The notes below the pieces were generated by a model, which ran no database searches, was not told the origin of the DNA, and saw nothing but the letters and a program-made list of their open reading frames with translations. Made by a program: the position numbers and the translations under genes. A DNA stretch of 64,000 bases from Hysterium pulicare CBS 123377 (Eukaryota > Ascomycota > Dothideomycetes > Hysteriales > Hysteriaceae). Where the stretch lies: positions 87,960-151,959 of the forward strand of contig AJFK01000769.1 in the NCBI GenBank assembly GCA_000467715.1. Direction: 5' to 3'. Below are positions 33,410-45,851 of the stretch, piece by piece (position 1 is the first letter of the stretch; every line of letters begins with the position of its first letter).

Positions 33410-34684
33410 CATCATTTCGGAGCTTTCCAGACGTTTACTAAGGAGATACTAGGGATTTTCCTCTTTCATCCGACCATCGCGAATTATCCAAAGGCACAGT
33501 TTCCTGGCGTCGTTGTTTTTAGTGAGATTTATCAAGGTAGGTATTTGAATTGATGTATATGTTGGGTCTATGCGTTTGACTATATTGTAATCCCACCTCA
33601 AATATTGAAAACTTTGGTTAATTCTCCAAATATACCCGTTTCCATGCAGAATATGCAGTCAATCTTTCTTATCACTCAATACCCGATTCACTCTTTGAGC
33701 CATATACATTTCTCCTATCTTTATACCATCGTTCTCATACAGCCATAAGTTACCGGCCCCGTCGCACGCTTCGCCCGTCAAATAGCCAGTCAAGGTTTCA
33801 TCGTCGCCGCACCATCCTCATACCACGAATTCACCGGTCCCGAGCCGCTGGCATACGATGGGCCTGGAACCGACAAAGGCAACGATTGGAAAGTAGCCAA
33901 AGTACATATCCCCGTCTATCCTTCACCCGATCTCTTATACTCATTATGACCTCCCTCCTCTATGCTGATATTCTACTTCCAGAAACTCACCGCCTACGAC
34001 GAAGACGCGACATTAAGCGTGGATACTCTCCTCTCTCTCCCCACGTGCACCGGCCGCATCGGCGCAACGGGCATGTGTCTAGGCGGTCATCTGGCCTACC
34101 GCTGTGCGCTGGACAAGCGCGTATCTGCTGCTGTGTGTTACTTCGCTACGGACATCCACTCGCATAGTCTAGGGGAGGGGAAGAACGATGATAGTTTGAA
34201 GAGAGCGGGGGATATCAAAGGAGAATTGGTTATGGTGGGTTCCATTCATATACAAACTCACGTCCTATCAGTTTTAATTTTCTCGCGTATTCAACCTTGT
34301 CGTTGCGATGGATTGCTTCATACTTGATGGTTACTTATGATGCTGATTAGTGCTCAATAGATCTTCGGGAAATTGGATAATCACGTCCCTCCAGCCGGAC
34401 GAGATCTAATCCGCAAAACGCTCCACGACGCCGGCGTTACGTTCAGCTTCTACGAGGTGGCGTGGGCACAGCGTAGGTACCGTTCTACAATAGGGGCGGA
34501 AGAGTTAGTGCTAACCTGTTGCCATTTAGATGCGTTCATCCGCGACGAGCTAAGCAAAGGACGCTACGACCCGGCCATATCCGGCATCTGCTTCGAGATG
34601 TTGAAGGAGCTGTTCAATCGAACTCTACGTTCGGATTTGGGGCCGAGGAGTGGAGGAGATGTCGAGGTGGAAGATGTGTGCTAA
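33410..34684 (+). CDS. Dienelactone hydrolase family protein, 5' end not found
   Basis: Five exon segments: up to 33536, 33750-33901, 33983-34234, 34361-34472 and 34530-34684, with introns of 213, 81, 126 and 57 bp, all in consistent phase. The alpha/beta-hydrolase triad is visible: nucleophile in GATGMCLGGH, Asp in FGKLDNHVPP and His in WAQHAFIRDEL. The family (carboxymethylenebutenolidase, PF01738) hydrolyses cyclic enol esters in aromatic-compound breakdown; some fungal members have other roles. The conserved core begins at IFLFHPTIANYP, where relatives have roughly 20-30 more residues starting with Met. The frame before it is open only from 33410 with no ATG. The coordinate given is that open frame, not a start. 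Either a small upstream exon was missed or the gene is truncated. Confidence 0.75.
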
Positions 34685-35070
34685 ATGCCACGAGGTCAAG
34701 CGGACAACGAGATTTCGGGAGTGTGTAAGTAAGGGGGAAATGGCTCTTCATTAAGCTCCGAACGAGCATTAATACAACTACTTGCCTTCAGTCACCACCA
34801 CCGTCTTCGACCGTGTCTCTTCTTCTGTTTTGTAGAAATGATATGTACAAGGAATTCACTGGTTGAAGAAAGTGTTTTAATCTCCTGGAACGTCCATGTA
34901 TCTCCAAGAAAAGATACATGTACTGCACGAATGTGCCTATAGTACCTCACCTTACCCCTCACATGCTCGAAATTATATTCACCCTTTCCTCTCTATTGGC
35001 AAACAAGACTGCTCCATGAAAATAGAGCGACTCGCGAGGTCTCCCATCCTGAGCGTCGGTGTAGCTCAGC
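34685..35070. other. Intergenic, convergent 3' ends
   Basis: Nearly 400 bp between converging genes; no gene, repeat or RNA recognised. Confidence 0.5.
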
Positions 35071-37869
35071 TCAAACCTCAATCTTCTGATAGAACAAGAT
35101 ATAAGCAACCTTGTTGTCCCGCACGCTTTCCTTTGGCAGCGGTGTCCTTTTGCCTGCCGTACTTGGTGTCGCAGTACCATTTACAACACCACTCCACTTC
35201 TTCCCACTCGCTTCCTTCCCTGATTTCTCCGCTCCGTTCACCTGACTCCAGCCACCTTCTTCGGTCTTCTCTTCTTCGTCATCAAGCCCAACTTGCTCGT
35301 ATATATTTCGGCTACGGCTTGAGTCGCGCTTATGCTGTTCGAGCGCCGCGGCGAGGATCTTTGGGTCTTCTTCTGCGCCACCTTCGGCAACGTCATCAGC
35401 ACGGATACGTCGAATAACCGTGTCATCTATACGAATCCATTCACGGCCTTCTTGGCGACGGATATCAACAGTATAGTGACCGCCACCCGCGTTCTTACCA
35501 TGGTGATATACAACAGCGGTCAAACGGTAACGGGGAAGACCACCCCTTACGTTGAAGCTACTACGTTTGTGTGGGGGGAAGACTTCCTTAGGGATTTCGA
35601 GTTCGAGAGGATACCCGATTTTCTTCCAGATCTTCTGAGGGCCGTTGGCATCATAATGAAATCGCTTAAGATGAAGGATGAGGACTGGAGGAAGGGTTTC
35701 GATAAAGACCTGTTTGGTGGAGGGTCGAGCACCACGAGGAGCGTTTGCATCGGGCGGAAGGGTTTCTAGATGCGTCAAACCCTTGAGAGCGTCCGTGATG
35801 TTGTTTATATTGGGCGAGCCAATGTCGAGTTGAAGAGGTTTGTACGCTTCGAGTGTAATGGACGGTTTCTCTCCAGGTTTGCGGAATTCTGACCGAATTC
35901 TGCCTCCGAATATCTTTGTTACCGGGGTTTCATACTCAATCGTGCCAGAAGACTGCGTGACTGCAGACTTTTGCTTTGGCCCAACTTCAAGCCAGCCTCC
36001 ATCTACCGATCCTGACCTTTCGCTTGTGGGTGAAGTGAACCCTTCGGCGTTATTGCTTGACTTGTCACCTCTGATAACATCACCGCACTCTTGGTGGAGC
36101 CCTTCAAGTAAGAAGCCAAGAAATTCCTCCGCATCTTGTTGCTGCCCGCGCTGAACACAGTCAGCTTTCAAGTTAGATGCTTGACGAAAGTAAGTCTTAC
36201 CTTCATATTGATGAAGCGAGGTAATCGTTTGGTAGCCTCATAAACGTACTCCGGAGTCAGTGGGTCGCCATACTGTTCCAGCTCAGTATCTTTCAGCCGC
36301 ATACGCAATTGTTCTGCCGACACAGCGGAGTCTATAATCGAAAAGTCGCGCATGAACATGATCCTTAAAATTTGGTTAGTATGGAGATTTAGGAGAAGTT
36401 TCGAGGGACTTACATTGCGTCAACGAGAGGCGTCTCAGATTTGAAGCTATGGACGGCGCGTTTCGCGACTTGATCCAGGAAATCGTAAAAAGGAACACAG
36501 AAAAGAAGAACTTGAAGTATCTTACACGAGAATTAGTATCTTTTGTTTGTGAGGTAGCGGGAGACCATACAGAATTCATATAACACATATTACCCGAATT
36601 TACAAGTCCACGGGGTTTGAGAAATGCAACTTTTTTGTCGGAATCCACGGAAAATGCAGCCAGAGCGCCTGAAAGAGAGCTACTTTTAGCGCCCGTGGTG
36701 CCATTCGTGTCTACGACGCCGTTTGATAAAGAGGGGGGCTGGCCTTGCGAAGGCGCAGGCTTTGGGCGGAGAAGTTCGGCCCATGATTTTGGTGCTGCTT
36801 TCACGGCAGGCGGCGATGCTGTCGGAGTGTTCTCAGCGCTTATAGATGACTGATGCGGAACGTCGATTGCTTGGGATTCGTCTTTGTCAGCAGTTACTGA
36901 CTTTTGTGTGGTTGACGTCACACTCCTAGGGCCTGCCGGGACCGCGGCTTTAATGGGTATAAGAGGTACAGCCGGTTTAGTAGGATTTCTCTTATGGGTA
37001 GGAGATGTCAATGGACGAGTGGAGGTTGGAGGAGGCATAGCAATTGAAGGTGTTGCGGGTCGGGTTGAGTCGACTTCCGAAGGAGCCTGGGAAGTTGCAG
37101 GTGTCTCGAGATCCGATACCGCAGCGACGGTCGAGGTTTGTGATTCTGCTCGCTCTTCTGTTGGCGTCTGCTCATCTTCTTGTTCAAATTTGTCATCCTG
37201 CTCCTCTGTCTCCACCTGCTCGCGTGCAGGAAACGCAAGGCCCTCTTCAGTGGATGACACTGGGCCCCTTCGTCGCCTCTTCTTGAGTGATGCTCTTGCT
37301 GGGAACGATGCATCTGGGACAGAGTACCACGGCAAATGAGGATAAAAAGGCATCTTGTGTGTTGGCTGTGGGGGAGGAGGGGGAGCGGAAAATGATGGTC
37401 TTGATGATGTTGGAGGAGGGGGCGTCGGAGTAGTCATATCGGTAGGCGGCGTGGGAGAGGAAACATGAGTCTGCGATGTGACTGATGGCGTTGATGGAGC
37501 TGGTTGAGGGGTGATGTTACGAGGCATGGGCGGCGTTCTTGTGTGAACAATTGGCGGTGTCTGTCCCATTTGACGATTCACCGCGGGCATTGGCTGCATG
37601 TGAGGGTGTGATGACACTACAACCGGTGAGCCATGAGGCTGGTATTGCCGGGGAGGAAACCCATATTGAGGCTGCGGTTGGTGGTAGGGATACCACTGCT
37701 GAGGTGCGTAAGGAGACGCATGAGGAGGTCCATGGTACTGAGGATGGTAGTTGGCGTACGGATTATGGTGAACGGGCGAGTGCGCTTGTGGAGGGATGTG
37801 GTAGTAGTCACTCTGCCTCCTACCCGGATGGATAGGAAGGGCAGGTGGAATATGAGGGCCTGGCATCAT
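35071..37869 (-). CDS. Ubiquitin-specific protease, Ubp3/USP10 type
   Basis: Four exons: 37869-36571, 36520-36414, 36363-36201 and 36150-35071. Three introns of exactly 50 bp separate them, giving 882 residues. Residues 1-200 are a Pro/His/Gln/Tyr-rich disordered region, and 200-420 are low complexity with basic and acidic patches. The USP catalytic domain starts at GLVNSGNMCYMNS (nucleophile Cys429), continues with RGQQQDAEEFLGFLLEGLH and ends with the His box GGGHYTVDIRR and WIRIDDTVI. The QQQDAEE block and the position of the Cys resemble Ubp3/USP10, which removes ubiquitin in vesicle transport, ribophagy and stress responses. The true start may lie in an upstream exon: a GCTGAC branch and GTGAAG acceptor stand just before the ATG, and the frame between them reads QHLPPPG. 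Confidence 0.88.
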
Positions 37870-38766
37870 TCCCGGCGGCGGCAGGTGTTGCCTTCACAGT
37901 CAGCGCTGGCCGATCAAGGACCAAGCGGCCGACTTGTGAGGCAACCGAGTGTGCACAAACAGCTCCAAGATGGATCTCAATGGAGCTCCGCGGCTCTGTG
38001 AGGCAAATGGCGATGAACAGGTGGTGGAGTTATGCGGCGCGGTGGAGGACGAGGCAGTGACTTTCAAACCGAGAATTCTTGCTGGGGTCCGACAGGTCGC
38101 GCGACGAGGAGACGGAAGTTCGGCGGTGGTGCAGGCAGAAACTTATGAAGGAAGCAGGATTCCGGTGACATCATTCACCAAGGACATTAGATATACAAGT
38201 GAAGAGTAGGCAGTCAAGTATGTGGTGGATGGGGAGAATAGATGCAGCGGCCTCCACAGCCTGAGGCTGACGAGGGAGTTGATCAAGCGGCTCTCCTTCT
38301 GGGCTTTGATGGGGGCCCGTGCGTCTCCGCCAAAGATCTGACTGGGGGTGGAGACAATGCAAATTGCTGTCAATGCCTCACTGTCAGCCGGGAGCTTCGC
38401 TGCTGAGGGCGTGTTTGGCCATATCTTCTACCGTCTTCGGAATAGACGACTGGGCTGTCTTGAATCCGTCATCGGAAGCGTGCCTCTGCGCCGGAAGCAA
38501 TCGAGACATCGCCTCCGCAAACACGTGACTCTCTTCGCTCCATCGAAAGCCGTCATTCTAGCCACTCTGCTGTGACTCTTGCTTCAAGTCCACCCATTCT
38601 CTTGGGGGGACCCAATCGCCTCCATATCAAACAATAATTTACTGAAAGCTGCTTTCGCCTGTCCTTCCTTGTTCTTCGATCCTCGATCTCCTTCCCTGCT
38701 CTTGTCTCGTCCGATTGTCAGCCGCCTCTCTCCGGTACCGTTCTTCGTCATCTTAGCGGTGCCGTC
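37870..38766. other. Divergent promoter region
   Basis: About 900 bp between the deubiquitinase and the RING gene, which are transcribed away from each other. It may contain an undetected first exon of the deubiquitinase gene. Pyrimidine-rich stretches at 38600-38760 look like the RING gene's leader. Confidence 0.5.
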
Positions 38767-41114
38767 ATGTCTTCGAACCCACCATCAATCGCTACCTCTT
38801 CCAAATCAGTTGCAACTACCGGCCAACTATCGCCTGCCCAGGTACAACCCGGGTCCGCAGCATCTGGTGATAACTACGGACAACGGCGAAGTGGGGGAAG
38901 TTTTGGAGCGGGGGTATCGTCCAGAGCCTCTCCATCACCAAGGAGCAATCAGCAATCGAAGAAACAGCATAAATCCTCCAAACGCTTCAGGGCGACAGAT
39001 GAGGATGCCATTGCGGAATCTGTGAGCGACCCTTTGAATGTTTATCCTGCGTACGACTGCTTACGTTTCCTTCACTAAGGTCGCCATGCGCCCCTTCAAT
39101 AGCCGCAAAGGACAGACGTCCATTACCCATCTCATGAACTTTAGCCTTCCTCCTCGCCCTCAGAGCTCTCACCATTCCTACGGATTTTCACGTAATTACC
39201 GGAGAGCTCCGACTTGGGGTTTGGGTTCAGGGTACCACGCTGTGGACAAAGCAAGGTCCGGGACTTCCAATACAACTCAGATTTGTCTAACAGTCTTGTA
39301 GATATGTGCACGCTAATTACAGATTCATTGTCGACCCTCGAGGCGACTATCGCGCCCAAACCATTGATGCCGATGTACATTTGGACTGGAACAATGTCCT
39401 TCAGATAGTGGTATCTGCACAGTCGCAGTTGGCATCTTGCCCCATATGCCTAGGAACGCCGGTTGCTCCAAGGATGGCCAAATGCGGTCACATATTTTGC
39501 TTACCATGTTTGATTCGCTACATGCATTCCGAAGAGGAGGGAAAGGTCCCGGAAAAGAAGGCTAGATCAAAGAAGTGTCCATTATGTTGGGACAGCATAT
39601 ACATCTCTGAAACTCGACCAGTTCGGTGGTATGTTGGACAAGAAGGAGAAGCCCTGAGGGAAGGCGATGATGTCGTACTTCGCCTAGTGATGAGGTCGGC
39701 GGGCAGCACTCTTGCCCTGCCGAGAGATGGGGCTGATGCATTGGACAAGGATGAGGATATTCCATGGCATCACGCCGCCGAAGTTATGGACTACGCGAGG
39801 ATGATGAAAGGTGGTGAAGAATACATGTTAGTCCAGTTTGAAGATGAGGTTCGGGAGTTGCAAAGACAAGAGAAGGAGGACGAATTGATGTTTGGTGAGG
39901 ACAATGCCGAATGGGTTCGTAAAGCTATCCGGGCGATCGAAGAAGCAAAGGAGAGGGTTCGAGGTATCGGTAATCCACCTGAGATGCCCAACAAGCCTGT
40001 CGAGTCAAAGCCGAAGCGAGCTCCGATTGTTTTTCATGACGAAGACCATACCCCGTATATGTATGTTGTTCAAAATGCCTCCAAATCAGGGCAGAGTCTC
40101 CCACAACTACACCAGGCTGTCACTCCAGCTCCTGAGACCAATGCTCCCTTGGCGTCTACTCAACCAGGAATGGGTGCGCCTACGCATCCCTCTCGGAAAT
40201 TATCCTCTACGTCTGATTCACACAAATCAGCCATTGGAGCATCATTGGCAGATATTCGCAACCGACAACATCACGAGCACCATCACACGCCTTCCGAGTA
40301 TTATTTTTACCAAGCATCGTTGCATTACTATCTTTCACCTTTGGATATTCGCATTTTGAAAGCGGCTTTTGGGAATTTCTCCTCTTTCCCGTCAACTATC
40401 CTACCTCGGGTAGAGCGTGTCTCTACCGGCCACATCGTGGATGACGAACTCCGCAAGAAAACTAAATATCTCGCACATTTACCATATGGCTGCGAAGTGA
40501 GCTTCCTGGAATGCGACTGGACAGATACTGTGTCTCCCGACATATTGGAGCGATTCAAACCGGAGATCGACAAACGGAGAAAGAAGAACGAAGATAAGGA
40601 AGCCAGGGAAGAAAAGGCCCGCATCAAGGCCGAAAAAGAAGAAGACGCTCGATTTGCGCCGGCAAGACGAAAGAGGCCGAGCTTCTCGGACAATTTTGCT
40701 GTAGATGATTTTCAGCCTTTGGTATCTGCGGAGGCTGTTGATAGCACTGTGTCGGTTGGTGCTGAAAGTGCATCCACTTCTCCACCGTGGCCTGCACGTC
40801 GTGGCCAAGGTTTTGCGTCTCTTGCATCTCCTTCGACAAGCCCGTCTGCTCCTCGTACCGTGTGGGGTACAACAGCTATCGCTCCGACTTCCCCAATACT
40901 ACAAGCTACACTTCACGAAGATGTACCGGACGACGGGTGGTTGCAGGGATGGGAGAAAGATCTATTACAGGAGGGAGAAATGATAGCACAAGCACAAGCG
41001 ATGTCTCTGGGAGAGCCTGGCGAAACATCTAAAAAGGGTGCGACTGGCGGAGGGAAGAAGAAGAAAGCCAAGAAAATAACCTTGATGAGTACGAATGTGA
41101 GGAGAGGAGCGTAA
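38767..41114 (+). CDS. RING-finger protein, RNF10/Mag2 type
   Basis: Three exons: 38767-39021, 39080-39255 and 39302-41114, with introns of 58 and 46 bp, giving 747 residues. The conserved stretch GQTSITHLMNFSLPPRP, then PTWGLGSGYHAVDKARYVHA and VHLDWNNVLQI, is typical of the RNF10 family. A C3HC4 RING follows at about residues 190-243 (CPICLGTPVAPRMAKCGHIF, then CPLCWD). RNF10 and yeast Mag2 are E3 ubiquitin ligases acting on small ribosomal subunit proteins at stalled ribosomes. The middle holds a conserved DQYYFYQ-like segment (YYFYQASLHYYLSPLDIRIL). The C-terminus is Lys/Glu-rich and ends in a basic tail. Cytosolic; no membrane segments. Confidence 0.9.
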
Positions 41115-41842
41115 GACAGCTCCTTAACCCATAGATATCCCATAGGAGCCCAATCATGTTTCAGTGGAGCGGGAGCGGGCGTGCTTGGTTTGGGTTCGAA
41201 ATAGCCATCAGGCGAGCAGCTTCTTTTGATAATGTAGACTCACGTGCGACCTTAGCTTCACCTATTACAAGATGTTCCAATGGATATTTATCCATAGGTA
41301 GACACGTCACAAGCACGTGCTTATACGAAAAGATTCCCATTCTCTGGTATGCTGCGTACCAAGGTTTCGGCTGGCGGATCGGCATACATACATAAGTTAT
41401 GCGAGCCTTGATTTGGTGGCCATCAGGCCTCCCCTGGAAGTTCAACACCTCTCATGTCTCTCTAAGCAACCATTAAGCAGTAAATTCGACCTCCCTTCGT
41501 TCTCCAGCTCGCGCTGTTCTCCACATGAAAACAATGTAGCGCGCTTCGTGTCGTTATCGAGGATCTGCACAAACGATAGCCTTTTTCCGCAGTATGACGT
41601 CGCGTTGGGCCCACCTCCTGCGAAATCTCGTCAAACGTTCCCCAACGGATCCTACGTTGCGGGTAGTGCCTCTGTGAAATGGCTTTGACACCTGTCCTTC
41701 GATGTTTTTCTTTCATTCCAACTAACCTTCTACCACGGTTCAATTTCAGCTCTGTTTCTTTTCCTATTCTCACCTCCTTTTCTTCTAGTTGATACTTGGT
41801 ATATCGTTCGTTTCGGAGGATTTTGTAGATAAATTGCATTTG
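41115..41842. other. Intergenic, no gene seen
   Basis: About 730 bp between two plus-strand genes, presumably 3' UTR and promoter with a pyrimidine-rich leader at 41700-41800. No repeat or RNA gene recognised. Confidence 0.5.
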
Positions 41843-44800
41843 ATGATGGGTTTAGCTCCAAGGCAGACTCAGGACAGTACCGATCAATTCCTGAATTTGA
41901 TCGCGGATCCCTTTCAGACCCAAGTAAGCTTAATAGCAGCATGCCTTTCTCGGGGATCCTTACATCTGACGTACCATTAGGTACAAGCAAATTCGATCTA
42001 CGCCGCAGTTGTCTGGTCTTTCGCCGTCTCTGGGGGAATCTTCCTAGTTTTCTGTTGGCTTCGACCTCGATCTCCTACAGTTTACGCTCCTCGAGCCAAA
42101 CATGCGGATGAAAAGCATGCCCCGTTGCCACTCGATCGAAAACCGTTCAGTTGGTTTCGAGCGATCAAGGATGTAAAGGAGCAGGAACTCGTAGAAAAGA
42201 TCGGCCTGGATGCCGTAGTCTTTCTCCGTTTCCTTCGGATGATAAGGAATATATTCCTTGTCTTTTCGATAATCGGATGCGGTATTCTGATCCCGGTCAG
42301 CGTTATTGGGGGCAGCGATTTCCAGCAATGGAACGACGTGGCTACTTTGATGAAGTTTACGCCGCAATACATATTTGGGCAAAAGTTCTGGGCATTCGTT
42401 GTCTGCGCTTATCTGTTCGAAGGGACAGTGTGCGCCTTCATCTGGTGGAACTATCGAGCTGTTTTGCGGCTAAGGAGGGCGTATTTCAACAGCTATGACT
42501 ACAAGTCCAGCTTACATTCGAGGACCCTTCTAGTAAGTGGATGCGTTTCTAAGTCGAGAACGTTCACAGCTAACCAGATCAAAGCTCACACACATACCCG
42601 TATCGTCCAGAACAGATGCCGGCATTGCACAGCTTGTGGAACAAGCCAAGCCCACGAAAGATATTCCACGAATTGCAATTGCTCGCAACGTGAAAGATCT
42701 TCCAGAGCTAATCAAGGAACATGATAAAGCTGTACAGAAACTGGAAGGGTACCTTGCGAAATATCTTCGTAATCCAAACAAGCTACCCGAGAAACGTCCA
42801 ACATGCAAACCTGCAAAGAAGGAACGAGCTATTCACGGATCAGATCAAGTTGATGCGATTGACTACTTTACTGGGCGAATCAGAAGACTTGAAACAGAGA
42901 TCAAAGAGGTCCGGGACAGCATTGACAAACGAAATCCAATGCCCTTTGGGTTTGCCAGCTATACACACATCGAAGATGCGCACGCTGTCGCTTATGCATC
43001 GAGAAACAAGGGGCCGGATGGCTCTGATGTTTACCTTGCGCCGAAGCCTCACGACTTATTGTGGCAAAATTTGCCAATGTCGCGGGCAGTACGCCGTACC
43101 CGAATGTTCTGGGACGGTTTATGGATGGCTCTACTTACGATCGTCTTCATTGTTCCTAATATTCTCACATCCGTATTCCTCTCTGATTTCTCACATCTTG
43201 GTCTTGTCTGGCCCTCTTTCCAAACTAACCTCGAGAGTCACCCATTTGGATGGGGCATTGCACAGGGTATTATTGCTCCATCTGTTCAGACTCTCATGTA
43301 CATGGCCATTCCAACAATCTTCCGACGTCTCTTCACTCATTCCGGGGACGTTTCCAAAACATCACGCGAGCGCCATGTCACATCCCGCCTCTACGCTTTC
43401 TTCGTCTTCAACAATCTAGTCATATTTTCCATCTTCGGTTCCGCATGGCGTTTTGCGGCTTCGGTTATGGCTGCTCAGGACCAAGGAATTTGGGAGGCTA
43501 TTCGAGAAAGCCACCTTTTCTCAAGAGTCATGACCGGTCTCTGTAATGTCTCTACCTTCTGGCTCACATGGCAAATGCAGCGCAATCTAGGCGCCGCGAC
43601 CGATCTGATTCAGCTTTTACCTTTGATCTGGGGTACGATACGCCGAAAACTTTTCTCGCCTACTCCACGGCAACTAATTGAGCTTTCGGCTCCACAGCCG
43701 TTCGAATATGCAGATTATTACAATAATTATCTGTTCGTGGCTACCATTGGCTTCTGCTTCGGCACGCTTCAGCCTATAATTCTACCAATTACCGCTTTCT
43801 ACGTCGCAATCGACGTTTGGTTCAAGAAATACCTTCTTCAATACGTTCTTATTACCAAGACAGAATCAGGAGGACGGTTCTGGCGTCTCCTTGTCAATCG
43901 CATGCTTTGCGCAGTTCTTCTTGGCAATGCTGTTATAGCACTTGTAGTAGGAGCACAAGGTATCGGCTCTATCAATTCCGTCCGAAATGGTGGAATGCTC
44001 TACGCTATGATACCACTCCCAATCCTGTTGGTGGCATTCAAGTGGTACTGCAAGCAGACATTCGATGACAAGCTCACCTATTTTACGACCCAGTCTTTCT
44101 CGGATCTAGAAGGCGATGCAGCAGACCAACCGCGAAAATCCAGGAAGAATGAGAAGGTTGGTGTCAGGTTTGGTCACCCGGCGTTATATAAGAGACTTAT
44201 GACGCCGATGGTACATGCTAAGTCAAGCCATCTATTGAAGGAAATCTACGCTCAGCAACCTCATGAAACCGACCTGTTTGAAGCCGAAAGGCATAGAAAA
44301 TCGACCGACGGTGCCACGCCGACGAACCCATACAGATATAGCGATATCTATATGAATGAAATGAACCCTGAAAACGTTGGCAAGCCTGAAAGCCAGGCGG
44401 CTGAAGGGGTTCCACCGCCGGTCGAAATTGTGGCAGAAGAGGACCTTGACTTTGAGAATTTCAAGCGTCGAGCGGAGTTCAGAGAGGAATTTGGAGGCGA
44501 CGGAGAACTCTACGGCCGACCCGAAGACCTCATCTCTCGCCCAGGCACGCCGTCTACCTTTAACACACTAGCCAACCCGGCATACATGGAGGATAGCCCC
44601 CAGGCTAACTCCAGTCATACTTCGAGTCGAACAAAGTTGGATGAGGTAGAGGAAGAGGGAACAAGTTATAACAGGGGTTACCAACTTACCCCCACTAGAC
44701 CGAGATTCGGATCAGTAGATGTGGATATTCCGACTTCGCCTCTTGGTACTGAAGATATTGTAAATGCAGCGAGGAGGAAGGAAAGTGATCAAGAAAGTTT

Positions 44801-44948
44801 CTCGGCACAGAGGCTGTTGGCTATGGGTGAGGATATGGGACGAAGTCCGACTAGCGAGAGTAGAGCTATGCGGGGTGGGTATTTTGACAATGGAATAGAT
44901 GATGTGGATACCAGTTACGAAGGGTTCAGATATGGAGGAAGGGCTTAG
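41843..44948 (+). CDS. CSC1/OSCA-family (RSN1-like) membrane channel
   Basis: Three exons: 41843-41923, 41981-42532 and 42585-44948, with introns of 57 and 52 bp, giving 998 residues. The third exon's acceptor is the AAG at 42584, since the CAG four bases after the GCTAAC branch site would shift the frame. The order is: N-terminal hydrophobic segments (ANSIYAAVVWSFAVSGGIFL, then IFLVFSIIGCGILIPVSV), the cytosolic PHM7-type domain (THIPVSSRTDAG to GFASYTHIEDA), then the multi-pass core from about residue 370 to 680 (MALLTIVFIVPNILTSVFLS, FVATIGFCFGTLQPIILPI). A hydrophilic, acidic C-tail of about 270 residues follows. Relatives are osmo- and mechanosensitive, calcium-permeable channels (yeast CSC1, plant OSCA) or, as RSN1, trafficking factors. 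Plasma or Golgi/ER membrane. Confidence 0.92.
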
Positions 44949-45851
44949 AAAGTAGAGTCGATGTGGAAAGAGGAGATGTGTTTACGATGAGACGAAACCC
45001 TGGCATGAAGTTACTTGTGAGCCTTAAAGTGGGAACGCCACATAGGTGTCCTAATTCGTCATTTTCGAAGTATAGGTCTGCGCCCTACGAGGTATTCTAC
45101 TAGCATCCTATAAGGATGATTTTGGCTCAGCAACGGGCTTCAGAGCAATTTAGCATCGGATGATATTTCAGGCAACAGCATATAACTGAAGCTCTACACT
45201 GAAGGGTTAGAATAGGTCAAGGTCGGGTGATCGTAAATAGTCACTGATCGACAAATAATAGAAATGAAATAAAACTCATTGCAGAGTATCAAATCAAAGA
45301 GTTACCATTTAGGAAAGTTTGATGCATAAAGTGTTGGGTTCAGAGCCCGGACCGGTGCCCGGATGGAAAGGACTGGGCACAAGCCAAACCGGTGCCCGAA
45401 ATTTCCAGCATTCGTGTAGTACAATCAGAGGCACAACTTCTAGAGAATGGAACCTCCTTAACCTGCAGACCGCCCTTGAATTGGGATTTCAAAATGTGAT
45501 CGTGCTGTGCTCAACCGTCTGACGCTGTTCGGCACACCAATGCAAGAGAGTTGGACCACCGCACCTCGCAGCAAGCAGCAGCAATCATCACCAATCCATT
45601 TTAAATTCATAAGTCAAGCATTAAGATCACTAATATCCACAGTAGCTTCCTCCGATGTACCTTTGAGTCTTCAATAACACTACTTTACAGACGCACAACG
45701 ACACTCAACATGACGCTGTGGCAGCGTCATAGCTGACAAAATTCATGAATTAGTTTCTTAGGGCATCTTCAAATGATATAAATCAATAGGGGTCTAAGAA
45801 AGACACAGACGCGACCTTCAAAACTCGATACAACGCTGCCGGTCTTTCAAA
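44949..45851. other. Intergenic with promoter elements
   Basis: About 900 bp. Contains short repeats of ACCGGTGCCCG (45351-45361 and 45391-45401), the inverted repeat at 45711-45729 and a TATAAAT at 45777. No gene recognised. Confidence 0.5.
45711..45729. promoter_or_regulatory. Perfect inverted repeat upstream of hydrolase gene
   Basis: Eight-base arms TGACGCTG and CAGCGTCA around a 3-bp centre, about 125 bp before the ATG at 45852 and 48 bp before a TATAAAT (45777-45783). Each arm contains TGACG, the half-site of many bZIP regulators. A dimeric regulator binding here is inference. Confidence 0.45.

Noticed and set aside
36376-36570. Extension of the first deubiquitinase exon past Cys429
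   Set aside because: Reading on gives WSPATSQTK and a non-USP sequence; splicing at 36570 restores the conserved LQVLLFCVPFYDFLDQ block.
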